A DNA stretch of 29,843 bases from assembly GCA_015657535.1 (NCBI GenBank), contig JADHZB010000423.1:1-29843 (forward strand), written 5' to 3'. Positions within the stretch are counted from its first letter, which is position 1. Each line of letters opens with the position of its first letter. Below the pieces are notes generated by a model that was given only the letters and a program-made list of their open reading frames with translations, was not told where the DNA came from and ran no database searches. The stretch comes from Nephromyces sp. MM_2019. Taxonomy: Eukaryota; Apicomplexa; Aconoidasida; Nephromycida. Shown here piece after piece: positions 10,931-21,698 of this stretch. Made by a program: the position numbers and the translations under genes.

Positions 10931-11944
10931 AAAGTGGATCCTTAATTGGAGGACTTTGAATATATCTGGAGGATCAATTCACATGAGATAATACAATTCA
11001 AATTTTATATTAGATTGGAGTTGGATAAAGTGCTAAAGGGCTTTTGAAGCTACGCGGCATTTAGGGGAAATCACATACACCTTAAAAAATTTCGGCAAAA
11101 TATCAAATTTGTTTTCTGAGTCTTATCATCCTAATTTTTGAATTATTAAATAAATTTTAATTGTACTAAACCTTTTTGGTGCTGGGAAGTCAAAAGTTAA
11201 AATTTCATTCTCTACTTCTATGTTTTTTTTAGTCACATTAGATATTCAATTAAATAGTAATCAGTAATGTATTTTAATGCCAGGTTTTATAATGACTTAA
11301 ATTTTAAATGCATAATTGCTAAATCTATAATTAAAGTAGATGAAAGTATTTCAATTCAATCAAATTCCAATAACTTGTTATATTCCAATAACTTGTTGTG
11401 AAATTCAATATCTTGTTTCATGAGTGCCTTATTGGCTTTTCTAAATTCAAAAATTGATTTAATATAATAGGATTTTTCTATAATATGAATACTTGATTTC
11501 ATGAAAATTGTTATAAGTTAGTAAGTCTCCAAAACAACCTTGTATGTTTTATTCATAGGAGATTTGATCAAATGAATTACCTTGATAATTTATAAATAGA
11601 TTTCAGGCTCTTTTGCAACAGAGTGGATAAAAACTAAAATAATTATAAAATTGATACATTTGAGTTTAAAAGGTTTGTTACAATATTGTCACATGTTAAA
11701 AAATATTTTATGAATTTAATTACATCTAGGTTTAATTAATATATCTGAAATATAATAATGGCTTGGAGGAATTTCAAAAATCTCTAAAACAGGAGGGGAA
11801 CTATTGCTAAAAATTAATTAATTCATTTGAAGAATGTTTATGGAAATCTGTTTGTCAATGAAAAGAAATCTCATTAATTTTGGCATGTTCCCAGTTTTGT
11901 AAAGGTATTGAGAAAAAGCATTTTAGTTCGATAATAAGGCTTAA
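10931..11944. other. Intergenic region; possible upstream exon of the USP-like gene
   Basis: Lies between the minimal start of the USP-like gene and the EEFSEC stop codon, both on minus. One short minus-strand stretch, 11217-11172, has an acceptor-like ACATAG, an open frame reading VENEILTFDFPAPK and a donor-like GTTTAG. It could be a further exon of the USP-like gene, but its phase does not join the Cys-box exon without another unseen intron. The remainder shows no coding signal. Confidence 0.4.
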
Positions 11945-14900
11945 TTAAACCATTTGGATAATATTGCCTTTTTTGACCAATACATTACGTGCATAGGATA
12001 AATACAAACTGACACTTTGAGATAAGCTATCCCATTCTGGTAATTTATTTTGAAATGTTACAACACATTTACCTGATTTGCCAAATGTTCTATCTACTTT
12101 ACCTTTGATTATTGGTGATTCTGATTTCCCATCTGTACCGCTCTCATGTTTGAAAATAACATTACAGCCAATAAATCGTTGTGCATGATTATCGGACTTG
12201 AAGAAATTCTTAGCTATCAGAGAAAAGTTATCAGAATTCAAATACCTATCTATTTTCCCTATTTTTGTTTTCTGTTTTAAAATAGAAATCCTATCCAAGT
12301 CGACAAAGTTTTCATAGCCGTAGAAATGTTGATTTGAGGGCGGTTGAGCTGTGATTTTATCAATGGTTAGTGAGTGGATAATTTGACCAAATAAGGCTAT
12401 TCGGCAAGAAGTGTTGGCTGCAGAATCTTCTAATTTAGTGCAGATAATCAAGCTATTAGGTAAATACTGAAATGATAAATTGGATTAGAATCTACATAAT
12501 ATGACTGATGTAATTAATTTATTGCTCAATCTATGTAATTCAAAAGTCCGTTTGTGTTTTCGTATTAGTTGGGCTTTCAAAATATAGAAAAAGTGCATCT
12601 ATAGTAATGATATAATGTTATAATCGATTTAATATTTTTAGTTAGAGACTTACTTTTATTCCTTTTTCGAATCGAATGATAGCATAAAATAGTTTAGGTT
12701 TTTCTGGTAGATTTTCGATTAGGTCCAGTTCATCTTGGGGTAAATTGAAATCGCTGCCAACAGTGTGCTCTAAAAGGAAATTAAAATGAAGTAATACAGA
12801 GCGTGTGTTATACAGGCTTACTTAGATTTAAATAGGATACATTTAGTCGAAAAAACTCGACTAAAGCAAGCTAATATTACCTGGTAGTAATGGTAAACCT
12901 TCTATGTGATGGTATGTTTGCGAAAAATCAAACTTTTTAGGCCATTGTATAGAAGTTTTGGAAAATAGCAAACCCATGGATAGTTGGTCTATAGCAGAGC
13001 TTTCTGATTTGTTTCTATTTTCATCTACTTCATCTGGTTTAGTATTATCCCCGCACCAAGCAAAGAACTGTACAGTGCACATTACAGTGATATGTCCTAC
13101 AGTGCAATGAAATCGATCTGAGTTTTTGATCTGTTTGAAATATTCAAAAAATAAAATACTTATTGTTAACAGTAGCCTGAACAAAGGTATAATTTAAAAA
13201 ATACTTGATTATACCAGTTAGTGTTAAAAATGTAATTTTAAAATCATTTATACCTTTGACTTGTAGAATCGAATTTTTTGTATAACTGCTATACAACCGT
13301 TATTGGTTGGTATGGTGGTTTTCGAGTCAACTAGGAAGCCTCGTTCCTGAAAATATAGCATAGTGAAAAAAAATTATTAAAATTATTAACAATTATAATA
13401 GAGATATAAGCATGAATTATTATACACTGAATGTTTTATGAGTATCAGGATAGAGTTTTGAGAAATTCACCAATTCATTCGGATCAACTGAAGTCACTGA
13501 TAAGGCTACACGGTCGCCTTTTTGAGCAGTTTCTACAGGTTTCTTGAATATTTGCATGCTACGTATCTTAGATACAGCGCCAATAGATGGAATTGATATA
13601 GATTGGCCTACTTTTAATGTACCAGATAGAATTGTTCCTGTTAATATGGTTCCATGTCCTGTAATGAACAATTTATAGGCTGTCTAGGTGGGAGTAAAAT
13701 TTTCGAATAGTTGATTTTTCATCAAAGCTAATAAAGTATAATTATTTGATCATGCTTGCTCAAAATTTTAAGCAAAACTTCACCAGAGATAGCAAATGAA
13801 TGATCGAAAGCAAAATATAGTGGCCCAGATGCATCCCTCTTGGGAATTTGAATGTTATCACGAAGTACTGAAATAAGTGAATCTAAACCTAGGGGTTCTT
13901 GTGAGTTTTGAGTCTTTTCTGATGCGAATAATTTGTATGGTTATCAAACTTAGTGGCAATTTTTGATTGAAATTTACCTCCAGTCGCTGATATAAAAACA
14001 ATTGGAATCGATTCTCCAAAGACTGTAGTGGCCATGACTTTTTTAATCTTAGCTTCAATCTTCTCTAGCTTATATTGGTATTTAATTAGAAAAAAAAATA
14101 ATTTACTTGTATAAAAACGAATATAAGTTTTACAACTTTGACATTAGTATAATAGAAATGTATTTATAAAATATGGATTTACCCTTTCAGTTCTTTTAGA
14201 AATTGGTATTTGGTCAATCTTATTTACAACAATAATGGCTTGATGGGACATAATTTCCGAAATAACAAGGCATTCTTTTGAAAAATGTAAAAGTTGGTGT
14301 TTGAAAAGGTAATTTTAACTTAAAATTATTAAATCATATTCCTTCAAATCAAGTTATAAAGATAAAAGTAAGAGAGTTGATTCAATGATCAAATCTTGAG
14401 TAATCAAAGGCTAATCTCTGATATATAGCTAATATTGATATAATAAGAATTCTTGCAAAGTTTAAATGAGAGGTTTAATTGTGAACTATAGTGAGTTTAT
14501 ACATGCCTTAGTAGTCATATATATAGGGATTTGATACATGTGGTTCCTTACCTAAAGTTTGAGATTGAAATCCTTTAGTTGCATCAATTACGAGGAAAAC
14601 TATGTCAATAATTTGCGCACCATTCAATATGGTTTTAATCAAACTGGCATGCCCTGGGCAATCAACCAAACAAATCAAATAGTTCGATTGGTCCTCACTA
14701 TTTAAATTTGCCAGTCTGTTGTCATCAATTGGACTTTTAACTCTATCATCATTATTTGGATTTCCCAATGTTTTCGGAGGCATATGGAAAGCAGAGAAGC
14801 CTAAATCGAGTGTTATTCCACGTTCTTTACTCTGAGGGTGTTTATCCAGTGAGGCAGTGCTTGCTATTGTAGTTAGTGCTCTCACGAGTGATGTTTTACC

Positions 14901-14954
14901 ACTATCAACATGGCCAAGTATTCCAACATTTATTATTACAGGATTAGTCATCAT
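11945..14954 (-). CDS. EEFSEC: Selenocysteine-specific elongation factor EEFSEC (SelB-type), 9 exons
   Basis: GTPase that delivers selenocysteyl-tRNA to ribosomes at UGA codons specified by a SECIS element. Predicted exons: 14954-14552, 14274-14183, 14068-13978, 13918-13784, 13658-13426, 13346-13254, 13130-12881, 12769-12654, 12466-11945 (644 residues, in phase; human protein about 596). G domain: GHVDSGKT (14-21), RGITLDLGF (45-53), DCPGH (98-102) and NKID (152-155). The block QSKERGITLDLGFSAF distinguishes EEFSEC from eIF2-gamma and EF-Tu. Domain II has GHGTILTGTILSG (from about 241) and KIRSMQIFKKP. Domain III has FHCTVGHITVMCTVQFF (from about 355), equal to the FHITVGHETVMG region of animal EEFSEC. 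The domain IV equivalent is the long last exon (about 472-644, with TSCRIALFGQIIH and FGKSGKCVV). Extra low-conservation loops at about 57-90 and 375-400 account for the length. A second Met follows the first. Exons at 14274 and 14068 use AAG acceptors. The start lies head to head with the CMD-like gene. Confidence 0.93.
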
Positions 14955-15995
14955 TTATAATTAAGCAAATGATAAGTAGTACTATTTGTGGAGAATTATT
15001 AGCTTATGCTTTATGTTTATTTAACATATTTCGAAAAGTTCTAGTATTCAGATGGAGTCTAAGTGCTTAAAAGAGTGAAGATAGTATTTTTGAAATTTCA
15101 CAGCTTTGATTACTCTGTTCGATCTTTGTTTTGCCAATTTTTTTTTGGTTTTTTTAATCTCGCTAGTATAAACTTTTATCTAATCTAATCATTGATAAGT
15201 TGAAGATTTGACTGCAATAGTTTTATATTTATATTTTATTTATAGGTCAATTCCAACATACTATTTCGAAGAACTTACTATTAATCCAATTTTTTACAAA
15301 ATATAACTGATACAAATCTAGAGTAACCATGCTGAAAAAGTTTTCGAGAACCTAGTACTACTTGTTTAATAGACATTTAATAATCAGTTATACCCAACTA
15401 AATACAAAATCGTGAAAAGCCTCAAGAGATGCTGATATATTTCCAGGATTGACCTTTCCAATCTAATTTAAATGATTCCTCCAATGACTCAAATTAAATC
15501 TTATGTATAGCCACTCTTCCCCATTGAGAACCTAGATATAGCTACTAAGCTTCTGAAATTAAAAGCATTTTACTATTATTTAACTCGCAACGCAAAAGTG
15601 TAAAAATTTCTTAACAAATTTTACCTTATTTGCTTCACCTTCAGGTTTCACTTGAAATTAAATTTTTATAATACATCTGTACCATAAAGCCATTCCAACT
15701 TATCAGATTTATAATTAAACAATAAAGTTAGTATAATACGGAATTGTGGCAATATAATTCATCGTTTTTGAAATAAATTTCACAAATTTTAATTATGGAT
15801 TCCACTGATAATATTATAAAATCACTCTTCTAACAGGCTTTTTAGATAATCAAGTAGATCAGGGCTAAACTACTTAAACTTCCTATAATAACTAATTGAA
15901 AATAAATTTTGCACCTAAGGAATAATTAGTTCAGTTCTTCTTGAGACTCGGATCTTTAATTCATCGTTAAGATCTGAGCTTCCTGTTTCACTGAA
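14955..15995. promoter_or_regulatory. Divergent intergenic region between EEFSEC and the CMD-like gene
   Basis: The 1,041 bases separate two start codons pointing away from each other and must contain both promoters. I see AT-rich DNA with T-runs (15138-15160) but no motif I can name and no open frame with coding character. Whether control is shared is unknown. Confidence 0.5.
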
Positions 15996-16898
15996 ATGGC
16001 TTTAAGCTTCCCTTTTTCTAAAAATCTTGGTATCATGTGCTCACGTGCTGCTAATGGAAATCTCGGTGGTGTAGTTAAAGCCTGGCAATATTTACCACAA
16101 GACAAACATCCTGCTGGTTTAGAGTCACTACTATCAATAAGCCTGATAATTGGTGCTCCTCGAACGTTTGAAGCTTTGATGAGTGTCCATGGGGTTCACC
16201 CTGAGGTGCAAATTAACGAAGTTGGATACGTCACCTACAAACCCTCCTCGGATAATGGCACGCATGAAAGATACCAACTGGAGAAAGGAACGCCTATTTA
16301 CCAAACCAAGTCAGGGTACTCCCTTGTCAACCCACAAGCTTGTAAGGACCTTGAAGAATATGGTAAGACCTTCCCTGAACGTGTCCAGGGGTTGTCTAAT
16401 TTCTACTTCTTCCTTGAAAAAGTGTATGGAAATGTAAGTGAAAAGCTATTACAAAATTTAAAAGCTCTCCACCCTCATATTGAAAATACCATCCTTCCTT
16501 TTGGCTATGGAAACTTGTTTAATCGTCAATTTTTACCTATTAACCAAGCTGAGATATGTGCAGTCTGTTCGGCGATAAGCTTGGGACCATCTATTCAGGT
16601 ACTTATAAGCAAGATATACCAATCGAATAATCATACCAAATCTTCTTTGTAATTGCATTATGATTTCCATTCAAGCCATCTTTATAAAATACTTAACAAA
16701 TTTCCATTTATATACTTTACCCCTAAGCTATATAGCCACATGCGGGGCTCTTTGCACAATGGAGTCAGTGAGGCAGAAGTATTCGATATTATAAGTTCAC
16801 TTTATTCATACGGAGATATAAGTTTCAAGAAGTATGAGCTAGCTAAAAATGTCCTGAAAAGGGTGTCCAAATCTGTAAATTTTGATTCCAAGATGTAA
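15996..16898 (+). CDS. Carboxymuconolactone decarboxylase (CMD/AhpD-like) domain protein, 2 exons
   Basis: The only plus-strand gene. Exons 15996-16598 and 16728-16898 give 257 residues; the 129-base intron runs GTACTT...CCCCTAAG. The nearby TATAG at 16735 would break the frame. The intron falls in the middle of the recognisable CMD motif: QAEICAVCSAISLGPSIQ at the end of exon 1 joins LYSHMRGSLHNGVSEAEV in exon 2, matching the family pattern E..LA.A...G....L..H.RGAL..GV..EE. Glu186 and His205 fit conserved positions. Cys188 and Cys191 form a CxxC, but it is not at the redox CxxC position of AhpD, so peroxidase activity is doubtful. An earlier segment, ESLLSISLIIGAPRTFEAL (about 43-61), resembles the second helix pair of a CMD unit, which suggests a degenerate duplicated fold. 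No clear signal peptide. The substrate is unknown, and family membership rests on pattern recognition. Start chosen as the first in-frame ATG of the open frame. Confidence 0.7.
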
Positions 16899-17641
16899 AT
16901 TAGATCCAAGTTAGAATGTCATATTTGAGCTTATGCATAAATTATATTAATCTATATTCCACTTTATGCAACTGATAACAGTTCATGGCATAAAATCTAT
17001 GATGCACTCTTAATAATTAAGAACAAACATTAATCTAATTGGCTACTTATTAATTAGATAACTCAAGGTAGTTTTATTAGTTTTTAAATAATTAATTTGC
17101 ATAAAACTTTTTTAAAGCAAAACTTGTTTGAATAACTTACTTTGAACTCTCTTACGTAACTAATTAATTTTGATCAATTTGAAAGGCTTCACTTTGGTGT
17201 TTTTAATATGAGTGTGCATGTGTATCTGTATATATATATATTTCTATATATGAGTAACATAAAACTAAAAAAGTAGATAATGATTAGATCAATCCTCATC
17301 TATCCCGGTAAATAGTTTTAGCCAAGATATACAACAATTCCTCTTAGAAACAAACACTCCTATATAAAAATAAATAAAATTACTAGTAATTTATGAAATC
17401 AATATTATGTGTGCGAAACAATAGACTCCTAATCAAACGCAAGTATATATTTTTAAATTCAATATATAAGCTTAAGCACCTATAATTTGATTTAAGGAGC
17501 ACCAATTCTCTTGGATATACTTCATTTAACTAATATGAAATGAAGAAGCTCTAAATTGTAGCATAAACTGGCTTTTTTGTTAATAAGTTGTAAGTTGTTT
17601 AGTTTAGAAAAAATACAAAATTTAGTAGTGTTAAGAATATT
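16899..17641. other. Convergent 3' region between the CMD-like gene and PAM16
   Basis: Tail-to-tail spacer holding both 3' UTRs. It is AT-rich with a TATATATATATTTCTATATA patch near 17229-17248. No exon, hairpin of note or RNA gene was seen. Confidence 0.55.
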
Positions 17642-18184
17642 TCATTTAACTTCTTTCTTTTGTGATTTATCGGCATTTTGACGTCGTGATTCTTCAATGA
17701 TAGCCCTAGCGATCATAGCCTTCTTCTGTAAGTAGGGTGAACCAACAAAACGTTCATTTGGTGAATTGATTTCGTAGAGTTTGTTTGCTCGGTTTTGAAT
17801 TTCGGCGGACGATATTGAGTCGAGGCGTGGTGGTAAGCCCAAGATTTGATGAGCTTCATTTGAGCTCATTTTTCTTTTGATTACCATTGCGCTATTCCGC
17901 TTAAACCATTCCTGTGCAGTTCCATCTTTGATAGACTAAAAAAATTAATATATGCAATTAAGTGTCTCAATAGCTTATTGCCTATGAAGGACAATTAGAA
18001 TGATATAAGTGGTGCTAATGTATGTATTATCATTTATTTTAACGCTTAGTAGGTGTATATATTGTTTAAATCAAGTTGTGAATGTATGGATATAAAATTA
18101 TTGACAAACCTGAAGGAAGAGCTTAAAAACGGCATTACCGAACACTATTGCAACACGTGCTAAAAGATTAACTAATGGTGCCAT
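17642..18184 (-). CDS. PAM16: Mitochondrial import inner-membrane motor subunit PAM16/TIM16, 2 exons
   Basis: J-like regulator of the presequence-translocase motor: in the family it pairs with PAM14/TIM14 at the matrix face of TIM23 and restrains stimulation of mtHsp70. Exons 18184-18110 and 17935-17642 (122 residues; the usual length is about 120-150). The first exon encodes a hydrophobic N-terminus, MAPLVNLLARVAIVFGNAVF, which in this family serves as targeting and membrane-association segment. The second exon carries the degenerate J domain: SSNEAHQILGLPP, then NRANKLYEINSP and GSPYLQKKAMIARAII, corresponding to EAQQILNV, YEHLFKVND and GSFYLQSKVVRA in animal PAM16. The HPD triplet of true J proteins is absent, as expected for PAM16. 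The tail is charged (RRQNADKSQKKEVK). The intron is 174 bases with GTTTGT and TTTTTTTAG borders. Confidence 0.92.
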
Positions 18185-18351
18185 GGTAGTAGATTAAGAA
18201 CTCAAAAAGTTTAAGAATGAAAAACAGTGGCTGATAGATATCACACGTATATATATAGAGAGGTGTTACATCAAGTAACCTACAGATTGATCTAGATATT
18301 TAAGATATATTTTATATAAGTTTGTGGTTATGATGTAGTTGTGTGATTATA

Positions 18352-18391
18352 GTCCGGGTGATGCCGCCTAAGCGACCCTAAGGTCAGCAAA
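18352..18391. other. GC-richer island with a small GACC-CTAA-GGTC dyad
   Basis: About forty bases (GTCCGGGTGATGCCGCCTAA, then GCGACC...GGTCAGC) stand out from the AT-rich surroundings. It contains the dyad 18374-18377 / 18382-18385. It starts superficially like a tRNA-Sec acceptor arm, but no T arm or anticodon arm follows. Function unknown. Confidence 0.35.
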
Positions 18392-19317
18392 GAGTAGAAT
18401 TATTTGTGAGTTGTGAGTGTCTGTGGTGTTTAGGTGTTATGTGGGTTATATTATGTGTTGTTCGTTATGGGTTTTCTGTAGTGTTTGTTGTGTGCTTATG
18501 AGAGTGTGATAGAATGATATCTCAGTCATTTAGTGTTATTGGGAATGAGATCGGGCTAGTAGTGGTATGTTAGAGTTATGGGCAAATTTTTGTACGTGTA
18601 TGTGTGTGTATGGCAAATGGCATAAATCTGGGATGTAGGTAGTGATGTAATAACATTTTAAATTATATAAGAAGGGGAATAAAAACAGAGTAATATATGT
18701 TGGAAGTACTTAGGATACTTCAACTCTACACAAATAGTGAAGTAACCTATTAATTGTGAAGGTTGTAGGTCAGTGTGTAATAGTGTTTAAATGTGAATGT
18801 TGCAGTGTGTTATACAAGCATAAAGGTGCCAACATGCGTTGTTTAACATGATTATTTAATTGTATAGGCTTTGCATGCTCGTTGTAAATTTAAATTCATT
18901 TGTTTATGCATTTGTCGAGCATGCTAACTCTATGTGATATATAACATATGAATCAAAGCTCGCTCTACATATTTATAGCCTGTAGTTATTGTGTTGTATT
19001 ACAACAACCTAGTCTAGTGTGTCAAGCAGCAAATGGGCGTGACTATGTATGATCGGAGTAGTGTGTTTGTATATGCTTGTGTTGCAATACGTATATGCGT
19101 GAGCATGTGCTTATAAGTGATTTGTATTTGTGATTAAGTGGTGTATAAAGATGTGTTTATGTGAAGCTGTGTAATCAAGTATTGAACTTGCCTCTTGTCT
19201 GTACGTAAAACTACGTTATTGTTTTTTGAACTTGATGAGCAGTCAATAAAGTGTTAATAGATTGTTATTTATATTAATATTTGGTTGAGTAACGATTATT
19301 ATTTAATAAGTTTGTGT

Positions 19318-19341
19318 CATAATCTATTTTGATAGATTATG
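19318..19341. repeat. 9-bp inverted repeat (hairpin)
   Basis: CATAATCTA (19318-19326) and TAGATTATG (19333-19341) are perfect complements around a 6-base loop, TTTTGA. It lies in the spacer downstream of the transporter gene and upstream of PAM16. The stem is AT-rich and may be chance. Confidence 0.6.
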
Positions 19342-20069
19342 GTAATATTTTAATTTTTCTCTTTGTTTTTTTATTTTTTCATGTTTTTTACATAATTCTA
19401 ATCAATCTAAAATGAGCTGACTAAGCCTCACTTAAAAAATATATATATAGAAATTATGAACTGCAAATTTATTTACATGTATATATGTATAATGTAGTGT
19501 AGAATTTTTATCGAAACTGAGCTTCATCCTTTATAAACAATTAAGCTTAAAATACCGTTTATAACTATTTAAATTATAGACTCTAAGTTTTAATGTGTGA
19601 ATAATTATGTAAATGATTTTATAAGCATGACCAATATTGATAGAAAAAGTAATCATATAGACAAATATGCAGCAAATTTATTTCAAGTCCAGTGCCAGGA
19701 TAATCATTAAATTTTAAAAAGATGTTTAGGTTATAGGAAACTATATATTTGTAGTTCAAATTTTTAGTTTTATAATATATATATATAAATAAAAATAATG
19801 CACATAAGCTAATTTAAGTGTACCACTTTCTTGTACAAGACAAGAATTTTACACATCATGTAAAAGAGTCACTTATCCGATAGACGGTTATAGTTAATAA
19901 GTTCTACGAATTGTAGACAAATTGTTTAAAAAAATTGCATATTTTAAAAGTGGGAGTTTTTATACCTGATACAGTAAGTTAGACAATTTAAAAAGGTTTA
20001 TTCAAATATAATATGTAGTTATAAAATATAATGTAAATTCTATTGGGAAATTTAATTATGTTAGATTGA

Positions 20070-21698
20070 TCAATCAGTTGAAGTGGTTTTGATTCTATAT
20101 TCATCATTTAAATTGTTAATTTTTTTATGAATGCTACCGCTTAAGCGATTTTCAAAGGCAGATTGAGATGCTGAACTTTGTATAGATTTAAAACTTTTTA
20201 CTTTTTTAAGATTTTTGTTTTTGAAATAAGGTGAATCATCTATTGATATTCCTTTAGTTTCCTTGATGAAAAACATTATAAAAAAGAGGCCAATTATATT
20301 TGTAGCGAATAGTATTGCGAATATTAGTAGAGATGATTCTGAAAGGAGGTAATCAGATGGAGCAACTAAGATAATAGATGCTAACCAATTGCATGCCATA
20401 GAAAATGATGATGCAGATTGTTTAATTTCAACGGGGAAAATTTCATGTAAAAACACATATGGAATAGGTCCATAACCAATAGCAAAGAATACTATAAATA
20501 TGAAACTGGACACAGCAGATGTGATTGCGGTAGCATAAGCTTTAGGGTCAATAATATTGGAGATAAATCCTGGTATCAATCCAATAGTCATACCTATAAT
20601 ACTAATCAATAAGAGTGTACGTCTGCCTAGCTTATCTATAATGAAAATAGGTGGGAATGTCATTAATACATTAACTGCAGTAAGTCCAACAGATAAAATG
20701 AGCTGTGTGTTAGAATCCAAACCAATCGAGCCAAATAATCTGTTTGAGTTGGTAATCAATAGGTTAATTCCTGTGAATTGTTGAAAAGCAGATAAAATGA
20801 AACCAATGAGAATTACGTTTCTATAATATGGATTTCCGAGTGCTGTCCAAATTGGTATAGAGACACTCTGGATTTGTCGTGCTTCAGTAATAGCATTATA
20901 AATACTCTTGTATTCCTCTTCTACATCCTCTTTTTGATTAATTGTTCTAAGGAGCGAGGCACATTCTGCATATTGCTTATTAATCATCATATAGTGTGGT
21001 GTTTCATATTTGAAGAGAAATAAGGTTAAATATAAGCTGCAAATGCTTATAAGAGAGGGAATTCCTAATAGAAAGCGCCACCACCATTTTTGAAAAGAAC
21101 TTAATGGGGATATTTCTAATGCTGTGAATGTTTCGGGTGCACCTCCGGCAAATAATCCAAGTAGATTTGCTGCTAGTATACCGACTGTTATGAAGAGCTG
21201 AAACAAGACTCCATAAAGGCCTCGGGATTTTCTTGGTGTGATTTCAGAAATATATAGAGGGGTTGCATAAGCACAAGCACCTATACCAATGCCTAATATA
21301 ACTCTTCCCAAAGTAAGTGTTAACACACCTTCCGATAGTCCTGATAAGACGTTACCGAAGAGATAAAGTACATGCGATATCATAATTGCAGTTCTACGGC
21401 CAAATGATACAAGCTGCCCACCAATAATACTTCCTATTACAGCACCAATAAGAACTCCAACAGTAATAGCAGAACCATATGCCAATGCTGTTGGGCAATT
21501 AATAGTTGAATCACTTGCATCGTTTGCACCACTTTTACACCATTCAAATTGAATAGCTAAAAAGTTTTTCACTGGGTTGATCGAAGTTAAACTGAAACCA
21601 AACAAAAAGGCTGTGGTGAGGCTATTGGCAACCATAAGCTTCACACTGTGCTGTGTGGTGGCTACCTTGGCTAAGGTTTTGTATCCTGATTCTTCCAT
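20070..21698 (-). CDS. HT1: Facilitative hexose transporter, apicomplexan HT1/GT1 type (MFS)
   Basis: Sugar porter of the major facilitator superfamily with about twelve membrane segments, 542 residues, a single exon. In Plasmodium and Toxoplasma the counterpart is the main plasma-membrane glucose importer. Signatures in order: KNFLAIQFEWCK (44-55), a FEWCK element typical of apicomplexan members, with a second loop Cys in TINCP; FGRRTA (99-104); PLYISEITPRKSRG (147-160); YGVLFQLFITVGI (162-174) with Gln167 at the sugar-contact position; YETPH (231-235) in place of PESPR; QQFTGIN (306-312); LGRRT (357-361); GYGPIPYVFLHEIFP (408-422); and IKETKG (478-483). In the GPxPW element the aromatic residue is Tyr414 where the family normally has Trp. 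A 60-residue Ser/Lys/Asn-rich cytoplasmic tail extends past the last helix. The start is the only sensible ATG; the segment before helix 1 is short. Regulation is not evident. Confidence 0.95.
   Translation of the reverse strand: MEESGYKTLAKVATTQHSVKLMVANSLTTAFLFGFSLTSINPVKNFLAIQFEWCKSGANDASDSTINCPTALAYGSAITVGVLIGAVIGSIIGGQLVSFGRRTAIMISHVLYLFGNVLSGLSEGVLTLTLGRVILGIGIGACAYATPLYISEITPRKSRGLYGVLFQLFITVGILAANLLGLFAGGAPETFTALEISPLSSFQKWWWRFLLGIPSLISICSLYLTLFLFKYETPHYMMINKQYAECASLLRTINQKEDVEEEYKSIYNAITEARQIQSVSIPIWTALGNPYYRNVILIGFILSAFQQFTGINLLITNSNRLFGSIGLDSNTQLILSVGLTAVNVLMTFPPIFIIDKLGRRTLLLISIIGMTIGLIPGFISNIIDPKAYATAITSAVSSFIFIVFFAIGYGPIPYVFLHEIFPVEIKQSASSFSMACNWLASIILVAPSDYLLSESSLLIFAILFATNIIGLFFIMFFIKETKGISIDDSPYFKNKNLKKVKSFKSIQSSASQSAFENRLSGSIHKKINNLNDEYRIKTTSTD

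Larger units (their letters stand above)
18185..20069. promoter_or_regulatory. Intergenic region between PAM16 and the hexose transporter, TG-rich on the left
   Basis: No protein exon recognised. About 18300-19200 is TG-rich on the plus strand, less regular than the uL4m introns and less AT-rich than the rest, with a compact GC-richer block at about 18352-18391. From 19250 on it is ordinary AT-rich DNA. The left end should contain the PAM16 promoter and the right end the transporter 3' UTR (inference). A non-coding RNA cannot be excluded. Confidence 0.45.

Noticed and set aside
16183..16437. Second plus-strand frame within the CMD-like gene
   Set aside because: Overlaps the main frame in another register, has no recognisable domain and would start inside the longer gene.
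18352..18391. tRNA-Sec, suggested by GTCCGGGTGA and the presence of EEFSEC
   Set aside because: No UCA anticodon arm, no TTCRA T-loop and no 3' complement to the start.
20557..20784. Plus-strand frame within the hexose transporter
   Set aside because: Antisense shadow of the 542-residue transporter frame.
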